This document shows, one piece after another, positions 1 to 8,582 of a DNA stretch of 41,216 nucleotides (its first letter is position 1; each line of letters begins with the position of its first letter). A program made the translations under genes and the position numbers. The notes beneath the pieces are model-generated. The model saw only the letters and a list, made by a program, of their open reading frames with translations. It searched no databases and had not been told where the DNA came from. This stretch comes from CAG-791 sp002449595. GTDB lineage: Bacteria > Bacillota > Clostridia > Lachnospirales > Lachnospiraceae. The stretch spans positions 1 to 41,216 of the forward strand of contig CAMNHV010000016.1 of the NCBI GenBank assembly GCA_946539855.1, given 5' to 3'.

Positions 1-10
1 ATTCATCTCA

Positions 11-26
11 CCGCCTGCAGAGGCGG
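11..26. terminator. Possible terminator hairpin of an upstream gene
   Basis: CCGCCT and AGGCGG pair around a GCAG loop, followed by GAGTCTTCT, a weak T-rich tail. It may end a gene to the left of the window. Nothing else was recognised in the first 156 bases. Confidence 0.3.
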
Positions 27-156
27 GAGTCTTCTGCGGATGGTAGGATAAAAAATGCAGTGTATGATCTGATATTCTGATTCAGAAGGCGGATCGATTT
101 AGTCGAGAGTATGAGAGGAACAGCCGGGAGGTCATTCCGGCAGAAGGACGGCGGCT

Positions 157-1143
157 ATGGCAGAGACGACAAGAGTTGCAGTGATCGGCGCGGGCGGCTG
201 GGGGTACCAGCACGCTCGTGCTTTTTTTGAACGAGAGGACACGGAGCTCGTCGCCATTGCGGGAAGAAATCCGGAGAAGACGGCGAAGCGGGCGGCGGCA
301 TTCGGCACAAAGCCGTACACGGACATTGATCAGATGCTGCAGGCGGAGAAACCGGACCTCGTCAGCATCTGTCTGCCGGCACAACACAACTTTGAAGTTA
401 CGCTGAACGTCATCGAAAAAGGGTTCCCTGTCTTCGCCGAGAAGCCGCTGGCCTACCGGCTCGAACATGGCCGGGCGATGATCGATGCGGCTCAGAGAAA
501 AGGGCTTTTCTTCGCGATCGACTTCGAGCAGAAGTACAGCATTCCCTGCCTCAAGGCGCAGGAAGCGATCCGCGCAGGCAGGCTCGGAACGCCGGTCTTC
601 GCGCTCTGGCGCTTCGGCCACGGCTGGGAAAGCGTGATGGACCACCCTCACATGAATCTCATTGAGGCGCAGTGCCATGGGATCAACATGCTGGAGACGC
701 TGTGCGGAAGGATCCGCTCCGTGTCCGCAGAGATGACGGACACTGGCGGGAAAGGCAGCTTTGCGAGCTTTTCGCTCGCGCTGAGATTTGAGAACGGTGC
801 GGTGGGAAGCTTCCTCGCGACGGTCGATGCGGACGAGCACAACAGGCTCTCGCAGCTCATCGAGATCGGAGGGACGAAGGGCCGCATCCTCATTGAGGAT
901 AACGTCCGGCGCTATTCTTTCCAGGAGAAGGGCAGCGATACAGAAGAGGTATGGCAGGCTGGATTTTTTGATGATGATGGTCGGCGCTTCAACAAGAATC
1001 TCGACCGCTATCTCGATGACATGCTTCCGGCGCTCCGCGAGGGCAGGCGCCCGCCAGTTCCGGCGGAGGAGGGACTCCGCGCGCTGGAGATCGCTTACGC
1101 GGCGATTGAGTCGTTTGAGACCGGGCGAAGGGTGGAAGTATAA
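157..1143 (+). CDS. Gfo/Idh/MocA-family NAD(P)-dependent oxidoreductase
   Basis: A 328-residue protein of the size usual for this family. The N-terminal Rossmann fold shows a dinucleotide loop at residues 9-16 (VIGAGGWG: Gly11, Gly13, Gly16). The family signature EKP follows at residues 95-97, at the end of the nucleotide-binding domain, and the second half has the character of the GFO/IDH/MocA C-terminal alpha/beta domain. Members oxidise or reduce sugars, inositols or related polyols in the cytoplasm; the substrate cannot be read from the sequence. It lies 30 bases before a flavin oxidoreductase on the same strand, so the two may form an operon. The ATG at 157 follows a modest GAAGGACG-like ribosome site. 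Family is sure, substrate unknown. Confidence 0.85.
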   Translation: MAETTRVAVIGAGGWGYQHARAFFEREDTELVAIAGRNPEKTAKRAAAFGTKPYTDIDQMLQAEKPDLVSICLPAQHNFEVTLNVIEKGFPVFAEKPLAYRLEHGRAMIDAAQRKGLFFAIDFEQKYSIPCLKAQEAIRAGRLGTPVFALWRFGHGWESVMDHPHMNLIEAQCHGINMLETLCGRIRSVSAEMTDTGGKGSFASFSLALRFENGAVGSFLATVDADEHNRLSQLIEIGGTKGRILIEDNVRRYSFQEKGSDTEEVWQAGFFDDDGRRFNKNLDRYLDDMLPALREGRRPPVPAEEGLRALEIAYAAIESFETGRRVEV

Positions 1144-1173
1144 CAATTTGTAGTGACAACAGGAGGAATGATT

Positions 1174-2139
1174 ATGCTTTTAGAGGAGATCAGAATCGGA
1201 ACAAGGACCGCGAAGAACCGCCTCGTTATGCCGCCGATGCAGACGGGTAAGACGAACGAGGGTCACGTCACGGATGAACTTGTCGGGTATTACAGGGACA
1301 GGGCAGTGCAGAGCACGCCGGGCATCATCATTACGGAACACAGCTGCATTGCTGACGGCGGACGCGCCTCGAAAGAGCAGCTTCTTATCGTGTCTGATGA
1401 GCAGATCCCCGAGCATCGTCTTCTCACGGATGCGATCCATGAGGGTGGGTGTCTTGCTTTTGTTCAGCTTAATCATGCCGGCAGCAATGGGATCGACGAG
1501 TTGGTATCCGCAAGTACGGTGAACATCCCCGCGAAGCTCCTCAAGGCAAAGCCGCGGCAGCTCGAGGTGGAGGAGATCAGGCAGCTGACCGGCGCCTACG
1601 CGGAAGCGGCGGTGCGCGCGCTGAAAGCCGGCTATGACGGCATCGAGATCCATTGTGCGCACGGATATCTCCTGAACCAGTTCTACTCGCCGATGACCAA
1701 CAAGCGGACGGACGAGTACGGCGGCAGTCTGGAGAACCGCCTGCGGTTCCTCCTCGAGACGGTGGCGGCTGTCAGGGAAAAGATCGGGAAGGAAGTGCCC
1801 CTTGCGGTTCGGCTGGGCGGCGCGGATTATCTGCCCGGAGGCTCCACGGAAGAAGATGCGGTGAGAGCGTCTGTCATCCTGGAAGAAGCGGGCGTCGACC
1901 TTCTGGATATTTCCGGCGGTATGTGCTTCTTTACGAGGCCCGGGCATCTGGAAGCGGGCTATTTCTCATCCATGACGGAGAAGATCAAGGCAGCAGTCTC
2001 GATTCCTGTTCTGCTCACTGGCGGGATCCGCACCGCGGAGGACGCCGAGCGGATGCTGACAGAGAAAAAGGCGGATCTCATCGGCGTTGGCCGTGCGCTC
2101 ATGAAGGATGCTGATTGGTTAAAGAAGCAGAACATTTGA
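1174..2139 (+). CDS. NADH:flavin oxidoreductase (old yellow enzyme family)
   Basis: About 321 residues, which is the single FMN-binding TIM-barrel size without the extra C-terminal domains of 2,4-dienoyl-CoA reductases. Family marks are the N-terminal KNRLVMPPM, LNHAGSN, the CAHGYLLNQFYSP stretch, the NKRTDEYGGSLENR motif and the C-terminal phosphate-binding GVGRALM. Such enzymes reduce activated C=C bonds with NAD(P)H. A GTG at 1153 and an ATG at 1168 are also in frame, but AGGAGG at 1161-1166 sits seven bases before the ATG at 1174, which I therefore chose. It probably shares a transcript with the Gfo/Idh/MocA gene before it. The physiological substrate is unknown. Confidence 0.87.
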   Translation: MLLEEIRIGTRTAKNRLVMPPMQTGKTNEGHVTDELVGYYRDRAVQSTPGIIITEHSCIADGGRASKEQLLIVSDEQIPEHRLLTDAIHEGGCLAFVQLNHAGSNGIDELVSASTVNIPAKLLKAKPRQLEVEEIRQLTGAYAEAAVRALKAGYDGIEIHCAHGYLLNQFYSPMTNKRTDEYGGSLENRLRFLLETVAAVREKIGKEVPLAVRLGGADYLPGGSTEEDAVRASVILEEAGVDLLDISGGMCFFTRPGHLEAGYFSSMTEKIKAAVSIPVLLTGGIRTAEDAERMLTEKKADLIGVGRALMKDADWLKKQNI

Positions 2140-2254
2140 TGATACATGAAACAGATGCTGACTGCTACATCTGAGCTTCTCAGATAGTCATATATGTGCA
2201 GGCTGTTCTAAAGTGCTTTCAGATTGTCTGTCAAATGTACAGGTGGTTTCTGAA

Positions 2255-2923
2255 ATGACGATTTACATTTACGGCGACTCGAATACTGAAGGATATGATC
2301 CGTTCGGATTTCCTGATTACATGTATCCGGAGGATAGGGTCTGGACAAGCATCCTGCAGAGAGAGCTCGGGGAGGACTTCCGGGTGGTCGCGGACGGCGT
2401 CTGCGGCAGGTGCATTCCGGACGACGGATATCCTCTGGACCTGCTTGTGCGCAGGATTCGCAGAGAGATGCCGGTCGACGTGTTCGCAGTCATGCTCGGC
2501 ACAAATGACTACCTGAATTCGAGAGATGGAAATATTCGGGCGGTCGCTGAGGACATGCGCCTGTTCGTGACCAGGCTGCGGGAGAAGCTTGCAGAGGAAG
2601 GGCAGCATAGCGCGGCCGGCAGTCTGATTAATGATAGCCAGGCAGCTGGCAGCGGGTTCGAAGGTGAGGACTTCCTTCCGAAGATTGTTATTGTTATCCC
2701 TCCGAAGATTCGGATTCCGGGCCTCTTTTCAATGACTTTTGAAGAGTTTGATGCTGCCTGGCATGATGCTTTTTCCGAAGTCTGCGAGGAGACCGGATGC
2801 ATTCCGGCGGACGCAGCATCTCTTGATCTTCCTCTCGCTGCGGATGGTGTTCATCTATCTTTAGAGGGGCACAGAGTGCTTGGAGAACGAGCTGCGGAGT
2901 TCGTGCAGCAACTGACAACATAA
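2255..2923 (+). CDS. SGNH/GDSL-family hydrolase
   Basis: A 222-residue protein with the SGNH blocks in order: GDSN near the N terminus (block I, nucleophile Ser), GTND in the first half (block III), and DGVHLSLEGH near the C terminus with the catalytic Asp and His (block V). It has no signal peptide, so a cytoplasmic esterase or deacetylase acting on small esters or sugar acetyl groups is most likely. Between blocks III and V there is a low-complexity insertion rich in Ser, Ala, Gly and Glu at about residues 115-135. The reading frame is open from 2213, but AGGTGG at 2241-2246 eight bases before the ATG at 2255 supports this start. The substrate is not identifiable. Confidence 0.82.
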   Translation: MTIYIYGDSNTEGYDPFGFPDYMYPEDRVWTSILQRELGEDFRVVADGVCGRCIPDDGYPLDLLVRRIRREMPVDVFAVMLGTNDYLNSRDGNIRAVAEDMRLFVTRLREKLAEEGQHSAAGSLINDSQAAGSGFEGEDFLPKIVIVIPPKIRIPGLFSMTFEEFDAAWHDAFSEVCEETGCIPADAASLDLPLAADGVHLSLEGHRVLGERAAEFVQQLTT

Positions 2924-2938
2924 GGCCTAAGTGCCTGT

Positions 2939-3480
2939 GCTACCGCAATGAATCTGTTCCCCAACAAGTATTCACTCCAGATCGGCTGCGAAAACTTGTT
3001 GGGGTTTACTTTTGCTACCGCATCAATAGTTCCCACCCGAAAGTCTTCGCTCGCGCCCGCCCGCAAGGCAGTTCCGTGGAGCAGATCTGCTACCGCAATG
3101 AATGTGTTCCCCAACAAGTATTCGCTCCTGATCGGTTGCGAGAACTTGTTGGGGTTCACTTATGCTACCGCATTATTAGTGCCCTCCCGAAAGAATTCGC
3201 TCGCGCCCGCCCGCAAGGCAGTTCCGTGGAGCAGATCTGCTACCGCACGGACTGTGTTCCCCAACAAGTATTCGCTCCCGAACGGTTGAGATAACAAGTA
3301 GGGGCACACATCTGCTACCGCATCAATAGTTCCCTCCCGAAAGTATTCGCTCGCGGCAACCCGCCGGTCTGCTCTGTGGAGTAGGCGCGCTACCACAAGT
3401 ACATTGTTCTCCCACAATTCTTTGCTCCCGCCCGCCAGCACCAGCAAGTTGGGGAACACAGTTGAAATCCCGCACAGTTA
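2939..3480. repeat. Tandem array of 75-bp modules (array 1)
   Basis: Modules begin with GCTACC at exactly 2939, 3014, 3089, 3164, 3239, 3314 and 3389, a strict 75-bp period. Two module types alternate, giving a 150-bp higher-order unit. Type A (2939, 3089, 3239, degenerate at 3389) holds an 11-bp inverted repeat, CCCCAACAAGT with ACTTGTTGGGG (2959-2969/2994-3004 and 3109-3119/3144-3154), decayed in the third copy. Type B (3014, 3164, 3314) has no such hairpin but shares the head and a TTCGCT box at offset 32. Because 75 is a multiple of three, frames stay open on both strands. I found no convincing start codon with a ribosome site, so I do not call a gene. A related array lies at 12893. Confidence 0.9.
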
Positions 3481-3481
3481 A

Positions 3482-3509
3482 TTGACACTCCCCCGCATAG
3501 GTGTATGAT
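3482..3509 (+). promoter_or_regulatory. Promoter for the nhaC-type gene
   Basis: TTGACA at 3482-3487 and TATGAT at 3504-3509 with a 16-bp spacer, a near-consensus SigA promoter. It starts immediately after the 75-bp array and would give a leader of about 360 bases before the antiporter start codon. Confidence 0.6.
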
Positions 3510-3743
3510 ATTGAATATGAGACGCGGCACTTCGGAGCGAGGTCAGAGAAGAGCTTCTCCGGGCGCTGCGGCACAATAAGAGTCAGATAGAGGAAGCGGC
3601 TGACAAGAGTACTCTCCGGGAAACGCCGGGAAGCGGGGAGAGGAAAGGGGAAGCCGCCGAGGAGACAGATCGTTCCCGTGTTCTGTCATCCGGGCCGTCG
3701 GAGAAGATCCGCCGGACTGTCGCGCGGCGCGCGGAGAGCTATC

Positions 3744-3791
3744 ATGGCATCGGAAGAGAGCACTTATGCAAGTACTTTTTGGGAGTCATGA
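3744..3791 (+). other. Possible 15-codon leader peptide before nhaC
   Basis: ATG at 3744 preceded by GGAGAG opens a frame of 15 codons (MASEESTYASTFWES) whose stop codon lies inside the hairpin at 3781-3810. The arrangement resembles a leader-peptide attenuator. It could be chance: the long leader also holds a frame open from 3521 to 3826 without a usable start. Confidence 0.25.
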
Positions 3792-3810
3792 TAGAAATAT
3801 CATGGCTCCT
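3781..3810 (+). promoter_or_regulatory. Strong hairpin in the nhaC leader
   Basis: The arm GGGAGTCATGATA (3781-3793) pairs with TATCATGGCTCCT (3798-3810) around a GAAA loop, 13 pairs including two G-T wobbles. The following tract TTCGTG is too poor for a classical terminator. It sits 65 bases before the nhaC start, so an attenuator or mRNA-stability role is possible. Confidence 0.4.
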
Positions 3811-3875
3811 TTCGTGTGCCTCATAAAATAGCAGCAGGCAACAAAACACGCACAACAGCGGAAATGGAGGTATTT

Positions 3876-5402
3876 ATGTTTGTCAATTCCTTCTGGGCGC
3901 TCCTGCCGCCCATCGTAGCGATCGGGCTCGCGCTGATCACAAAGGAAGTGTATTCTTCCCTGTTCATCGGCATTCTTGCGGGCGGACTCCTGTACTCCGG
4001 CTTCTCCTTCACGGGGACGATCGAGCACGTATTTGTGGACGGCATGATCGGCCAGCTCTCGGACAGCTGGAATGTCGGTATTCTGATCTTCCTCGTCGTG
4101 CTCGGCACGATGGTCATGCTGATGAACCGCGCAGGCGGCTCGGCGGCATTCGGCCGCTGGTCCACGGAGCACGTGAAGACCAAGGTTGGCGCGCAGCTTG
4201 CGACGATCGCACTCGGCGTCCTGATCTTCATCGACGACTATTTCAACTGCCTGACCGTCGGCTCCGTCATGCGGCCTGTCACGGATAAGCACAACATTTC
4301 AAGGGAAAAGCTTGCCTACCTGATCGACGCGACGGCAGCTCCCGTCTGCATCATCGCCCCGATCTCCTCGTGGGCGGCAGCGGTCACCGGCTTCGTCGAC
4401 GGCGCGAACGGCCTGACACTGTTCATCCGCGCGATCCCTTACAACTTCTACGCGATGCTGACAGTCGCGATGATGCTCACGCTGACCTTCGCGAAATTTG
4501 ACTACGGCCCGATGAAAAAGGCTGAAGCTGAGCGGAAGCTCGGCGGCGTTAACGATCCGGAGCCCTTCTCCGCCATGACCGGCGCGGACGATCAGCCGGA
4601 ACCTCCGGTCTCTCCGAAGGGCAAGGTCATCCACCTCGTTCTTCCGATCATCGCCCTGATCATCTGCTGCGTCATCGGCATGATCTACACCGGCGGCTTC
4701 TTTGAGGGCGAGAGCTTCGTCGACGCCTTCTCCAACTCGGACGCGTCCGTCGGCCTGGTGTACGGCTCCGTCGTCGCGCTCCTCATCACGATCATTTTCT
4801 ACCTGTGCACGAAGGTGCTCAGCTTCCGCGAATGCATGAACGCACTGCCGGAAGGCTTCAAGAGCATGGTCCCCGCGATCCTGATCCTGACCTTCGCGTG
4901 GACGCTGAAGGCCATGACCGACTCCCTCGGCGCGGCGGAATACGTCGCCTCCCAGGTCGAAAAGGTCGCCGCGAACGGCGCCCTCATGAGCCTGCTTCCG
5001 GCGTTCGTCTTCCTGATCGGCGTGTTCCTTTCCTTCGCGACGGGCACGTCCTGGGGGACCTTCGGTATCCTGATCCCGATCGTCGTCAGCGTCTTCGGCG
5101 GAAACATGGACAACGAACTGATGATCATCGCGATCTCGGCCTGCATGGCCGGCGCCGTCTGCGGCGACCACTGCTCCCCGATCTCCGACACGACGATTAT
5201 GGCGAGCGCTGGCGCGCAGTGCGAACACATCCGCCACGTGTCGACCCAGCTTCCTTACGCGCTGACCTGCGCGGCGGTGTCGCTCGTGAGCTACGTGATC
5301 GCCGGCTTCATCCGCAACTGGCTGATCGCGCTTCCCATCGCGATCCTTCTCATGGTCGGCACGATCATGGTCATCCGCATGACGCAGCCGGCAGAGAAGT
5401 AA
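3876..5402 (+). CDS. nhaC: Na+/H+ antiporter, NhaC family
   Basis: A 508-residue polytopic membrane protein with roughly a dozen hydrophobic segments. The NhaC-like stretches include IFIDDYFNCLTVGSVMRPVTD, APISSWAAAV, FATGTSWGTFGI and CGDHCSPISDTTIMAS, where acidic and small polar residues inside the membrane fit a cation path. The family exchanges protons for sodium or, in related transporters, organic substrates such as malate/lactate or amino acids, so the substrate assignment is tentative. GGAGG at 3866-3870 precedes the ATG at 3876; an earlier in-frame ATG at 3864 overlaps that ribosome site. It is monocistronic, with its own promoter at 3482 and a strong terminator at 5521. Confidence 0.82.
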   Translation: MFVNSFWALLPPIVAIGLALITKEVYSSLFIGILAGGLLYSGFSFTGTIEHVFVDGMIGQLSDSWNVGILIFLVVLGTMVMLMNRAGGSAAFGRWSTEHVKTKVGAQLATIALGVLIFIDDYFNCLTVGSVMRPVTDKHNISREKLAYLIDATAAPVCIIAPISSWAAAVTGFVDGANGLTLFIRAIPYNFYAMLTVAMMLTLTFAKFDYGPMKKAEAERKLGGVNDPEPFSAMTGADDQPEPPVSPKGKVIHLVLPIIALIICCVIGMIYTGGFFEGESFVDAFSNSDASVGLVYGSVVALLITIIFYLCTKVLSFRECMNALPEGFKSMVPAILILTFAWTLKAMTDSLGAAEYVASQVEKVAANGALMSLLPAFVFLIGVFLSFATGTSWGTFGILIPIVVSVFGGNMDNELMIIAISACMAGAVCGDHCSPISDTTIMASAGAQCEHIRHVSTQLPYALTCAAVSLVSYVIAGFIRNWLIALPIAILLMVGTIMVIRMTQPAEK

Positions 5403-5520
5403 TAAAATTCACGCCCATCGAAGGATGAGGCGGGAAAAGGATTGCCCCACCGATCGAAGCTGCAGCCTAATACAGGCAGCTGCTGCAAGGCAACCGAATG
5501 CGCAACAACTGATATCACAC

Positions 5521-5560
5521 AGGGTTGGTTTGTGAATTATTTACAAACCAGCCCTATTTA
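5521..5560 (+). terminator. Rho-independent terminator after nhaC
   Basis: AGGGTTGGTTTGT (5521-5533) pairs with ACAAACCAGCCCT (5543-5555), 13 pairs with one wobble, loop GAATTATTT, followed by a T-rich tract. The stretch 5403-5520 between gene and hairpin holds nothing I recognise. Confidence 0.8.
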
Positions 5561-5580
5561 TTTTTGTCGGAAATGTATGA

Positions 5581-5609
5581 TTGACACAGAGAAATGGTAG
5601 ACTTATCAT
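5581..5609 (+). promoter_or_regulatory. Promoter of the malE-malF-malG operon
   Basis: TTGACA at 5581-5586 and TATCAT at 5604-5609 with a 17-bp spacer. Transcription would start near 5616, leaving a leader of about 190 bases before malE. Confidence 0.72.
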
Positions 5610-5617
5610 AAAAACAT

Positions 5618-5633
5618 GAGCAACCGGTTGTTC
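5618..5633. promoter_or_regulatory. LacI-type operator at the malE transcription start
   Basis: The perfect palindrome CAACCGGTTG lies at 5621-5630 with a CG centre, as in LacI/MalR-type operators. It sits just downstream of the -10 box and over the expected start of transcription. Binding of the LacI-family protein encoded at 9480 would block the promoter. The site is seen; the pairing with that regulator is inferred. Confidence 0.6.
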
Positions 5634-5809
5634 AAACTGACGACCATCTCTCCGCAGGCCCGAAAGGACGCGGAAAGGATGACGGAACAGCAGGCTGCGA
5701 AGCACTATTTCCCGGTTCATACACACTGAAGAAATAAGGCACTCATAAAGGCGTGTCCGCCCGGAACCGAAAACTCCTGGCGGATACAAGAAGAAAGAAG
5801 GGAGAACGT

Positions 5810-7117
5810 ATGAAAAAGAGACTGGTAGCAAGTATCATGGCCGGTGTCATGGCGGTGGCAATGCTCGCCGGCTGCGGCGGCGGTTCCTCACAGAGCGCGG
5901 CTCCGGCAGCAGCTCCGGCGGAAGAGAAGGAAGAGGCTGCGGCAGAGCCGGCAGCGGAAGACGTTGATTATGGCAGCGGCGAGATCAAGGTCTGGGTCGC
6001 GGACAACGTCGTTGACTTCACGAACGAGCGCGTCAAAGCGTTTATGGAAGCGAACCCTCAGTTCGACGGCTACACGGTCAGCGTTGAGCCCGTCGGCGAA
6101 GGTGACGCGGCAGGCAACATGATCACAGACGTCGAGGCAGGCGCGGACATCTACGCGTTCGCACAGGACCAGATCGCACGTCTCGTCTCCGCAGGCGCTC
6201 TGGAAGAAGTGAATCCGGACGTCGTCGAAGCGGTAAAGAGCGAGAACGATGAAGGTTCGATCGGCGCTGCGACCGTCGGCGGCACACTGTATGCATATCC
6301 GCTGACTTCCGATAACGGCTACTTCCTGTACTACGACAAGAGCGTCGTCAAGGATCCTTCCGATCTGGACGCGATCCTCGCAGACTGCGAAGCGGCAGGC
6401 AAGAACTTCTACATGGAGATCAACTCCGGCTGGTATCAGACCGCGTTCTTCTTTGGAACCGGCTGCAAGCTCGAGTATGAAACCGATGACGCAGGCAACT
6501 TTACAGCAGCAAATGTTGACTACGCTTCCGACAAGGGCGTCGTCGCGATGAAGGAAATGATCAAGCTCAATGCTTCTCCTTCCTTCCAGAACGGCTCCGC
6601 AGCCGGCGAAGCGACCAACGTCGCAGCGATCGTCGACGGCACATGGGATTCCGGCACGATTCAGGAACTCTTCGGTGAGAACTACGCATGCGCGAAGCTT
6701 CCTTCCTTCAAGGGAGCGGACGGCAACACCTACCAGATGTCCGGCTTCGGCGGATTCAAGCTCCTCGGTGTGAAGCCTCAGGAAGACGAGAACAAGCTGG
6801 CGGTCTGCGATGCGCTCGCATACTACCTGGCAGCGGAAGAGTCCCAGGCAGCCCGTTACGAGGCAGTGGGCTGGGGCCCGTCCAACAAGAACGTGCAGGC
6901 TTCTGAAGCAGTCAAGTCCGACGTTGCGCTCTCCGCTCTGGCGGAACAGCTGCAGTTCGACATCCCGCAGGGCCAGTATCCCGGCGACTACTGGACGCTG
7001 GCGACCGGCCTCGGCGATGACGTCAGACAGGGCAACCTGACTCCTGACAGCAGCGACGAAGACATCATGAAAGTCCTGCAGACCTTCCAGGATACCTGCA
7101 TCTCCTACGCGAAATAA
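5810..7117 (+). CDS. malE: ABC transporter maltose/maltodextrin-type solute-binding lipoprotein
   Basis: A 435-residue extracellular binding protein. The N terminus is a lipoprotein signal peptide: a Lys/Arg start, a hydrophobic core and the lipobox LAGC with Cys22 as the lipidated residue. An Ala/Pro/Glu-rich linker follows to about residue 55, then a family-1 (MalE-like) fold with IKVWVADN, the domain-crossing WYQTAFFF and a C-terminal region with the usual WGPSNK stretch. It delivers oligosaccharides to MalF/MalG. The GH13 enzymes downstream suggest alpha-glucans; the GH35 gene leaves beta-galactosides possible. The start at 5810 follows GAAGGGAG. A hairpin after the gene probably lowers expression of the downstream permeases. 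Confidence 0.87.
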   Translation: MKKRLVASIMAGVMAVAMLAGCGGGSSQSAAPAAAPAEEKEEAAAEPAAEDVDYGSGEIKVWVADNVVDFTNERVKAFMEANPQFDGYTVSVEPVGEGDAAGNMITDVEAGADIYAFAQDQIARLVSAGALEEVNPDVVEAVKSENDEGSIGAATVGGTLYAYPLTSDNGYFLYYDKSVVKDPSDLDAILADCEAAGKNFYMEINSGWYQTAFFFGTGCKLEYETDDAGNFTAANVDYASDKGVVAMKEMIKLNASPSFQNGSAAGEATNVAAIVDGTWDSGTIQELFGENYACAKLPSFKGADGNTYQMSGFGGFKLLGVKPQEDENKLAVCDALAYYLAAEESQAARYEAVGWGPSNKNVQASEAVKSDVALSALAEQLQFDIPQGQYPGDYWTLATGLGDDVRQGNLTPDSSDEDIMKVLQTFQDTCISYAK

Positions 7118-7133
7118 TTGTTCGAAACGGATC

Positions 7134-7173
7134 GGGGGCCGGCAATGGGAGACCAGTGCCGGCTCCCTTTTTC
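7134..7173 (+). terminator. Intercistronic attenuator hairpin between malE and malF
   Basis: GGGGGCCGGCA (7134-7144) pairs with TGCCGGCTCCC (7157-7167), 11 pairs with one wobble, followed by a run of five T. Placed between binding protein and permease genes, it probably works as a partial terminator or 3' stabiliser that makes MalE more abundant than MalF and MalG. Confidence 0.75.
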
Positions 7174-7196
7174 TCAAAAAAGCGGGGGATAAGAAT

Positions 7197-8582
7197 ATGG
7201 CGGGAAAGAATAAAGCCGGCGGGCAAAGCGCGGCCGGCATGCTCGGAAGCAATCTCAAAGAGATCGGAACGACCTTTGCTTCCGGCGACTGGAAAACAAA
7301 ACTCTCTTATCTGATCATGGGCTTTGGCCCGCTGATGCGCGGACAGATCGTGAAGGGACTCCTGTTCCTCGGAGCGCAGATCGCGTTCATCGCCTATATG
7401 ATCGGGTTCGGCGGCAAGTACCTGAGCAAGATCACGACGCTCGGCACGGTCGCCACGCAGAAGATCGGCCGCAAGACGGTATACGGGGACAACAGTTTCC
7501 TGATCCTCCTGTTCGGCATTCTGACGATCATCATCATCGGTTTCTTCATCCTCGTCTGGCGTATGAACCTGCGCGAGAACCTGGTGGAAGAGACCCTTCT
7601 GAAGCAGGGGAAGAAGCTCCCGACCAACAAGAAGTTCCTTGCTTCCCTTCTGGACGAAAACTTCGACAAGACGCTGCTGGCGCTTCCGTGCCTGGGCATC
7701 TTCGTGTTTACGGTGCTGCCGATCATCTTCATGATCTGCGTCGCGTTCACCAACTATGACGCGAACCACCAATCGCCGACGAACCTGTTCACATGGGTCG
7801 GCCTGGAGAACTTCAAGAACCTGTTCTCCTTCGGCACCACCGGCTTCGGCAGCACGTTCATCACCGTCCTGATCTGGACGCTGGTCTGGGCGTTCTTCGC
7901 GACGTTCATCGACTACTTCCTCGGCCTCGCGGTCGCGATGCTGATCAACAAGAAGGGCATTAAGTTCAAAAAGCTCTGGCGCACGATCCTGGTTCTCACC
8001 ATCGCTGTACCGCAGTTCGTCTCGCTCCTGTACATCATGAAGATGTTCGGCAACGACGGCATCGTGAACGGGTACCTCATGAAGTGGGGCTGGATCTCGA
8101 GCCCGATCCCGTTCTGGACGAACCCGACGCTCGCGAGAGTCATGATCATCGTGATCAATATCTGGGTTGGCATTCCCTACCTGATGCTGATTGCAACCGG
8201 CCTTCTGATGAACATCCCTGAGGACCTGTATGAGAGCGCCAGAATCGACGGCGCGAACCCGGTCCAGATGTTCTTCAAGATCACGCTTCCGTACATGCTG
8301 TTCGTCACGGGACCGTTCCTGCTGACGCAGTTCACGGGCAACCTGAACAACTTCAACGTCATCTACCTGCTGACGCAGGGCCGTCCGCAGTCCATGAAGC
8401 TGACCGGCAACGCGGGCTACACCGACCTGCTTGTCACCTGGCTCTACAAGATGACGGTCACGGACACGAACTACAAGATGGCGGCGGTCATCGGCATCAT
8501 GGTCTTCATCGTGACGGCGGTCGTCTCGCTCATCGTGTACAACACGCTGCCTTCAGTCAAAGATGAGGAGGGATTCCAGTGA
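7197..8582 (+). CDS. malF: ABC transporter permease, MalF type
   Basis: A 461-residue inner-membrane permease with about eight hydrophobic segments. The first ~150 residues hold two extra membrane segments (around the stretches KGLLFLGAQIAFIAYMI and FGILTIIIIGFFILVW), as in other long MalF proteins of Firmicutes. The ATPase-contacting EAA loop is at about residues 343-364 (YESARIDGANPVQMFF, then ITLP). It forms the channel with MalG. No ATPase gene is nearby, so a shared MsmX/UgpC-type ATPase encoded elsewhere is expected. The stop codon overlaps the malG start. Confidence 0.88.
   Translation: MAGKNKAGGQSAAGMLGSNLKEIGTTFASGDWKTKLSYLIMGFGPLMRGQIVKGLLFLGAQIAFIAYMIGFGGKYLSKITTLGTVATQKIGRKTVYGDNSFLILLFGILTIIIIGFFILVWRMNLRENLVEETLLKQGKKLPTNKKFLASLLDENFDKTLLALPCLGIFVFTVLPIIFMICVAFTNYDANHQSPTNLFTWVGLENFKNLFSFGTTGFGSTFITVLIWTLVWAFFATFIDYFLGLAVAMLINKKGIKFKKLWRTILVLTIAVPQFVSLLYIMKMFGNDGIVNGYLMKWGWISSPIPFWTNPTLARVMIIVINIWVGIPYLMLIATGLLMNIPEDLYESARIDGANPVQMFFKITLPYMLFVTGPFLLTQFTGNLNNFNVIYLLTQGRPQSMKLTGNAGYTDLLVTWLYKMTVTDTNYKMAAVIGIMVFIVTAVVSLIVYNTLPSVKDEEGFQ

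Noticed and set aside
2851..3459. Protein gene encoded by array 1 on either strand
   Set aside because: Frames are open only because the period is a multiple of three; the minus-strand frame has an internal stop at 3160-3162 and no start codon with a ribosome site.
2939..3480. CRISPR array
   Set aside because: The whole 75-bp module repeats, not a short repeat with unique spacers, and no cas genes are nearby.
3521..3826. Open frame of 101 codons in the nhaC leader
   Set aside because: No ATG, GTG or TTG near its beginning and no ribosome site; composition fits GC-rich noncoding sequence.
5888..7258. Long antisense frame opposite malE
   Set aside because: Shadow of the coding strand in GC-rich DNA; malE has signal peptide, lipobox and family motifs.
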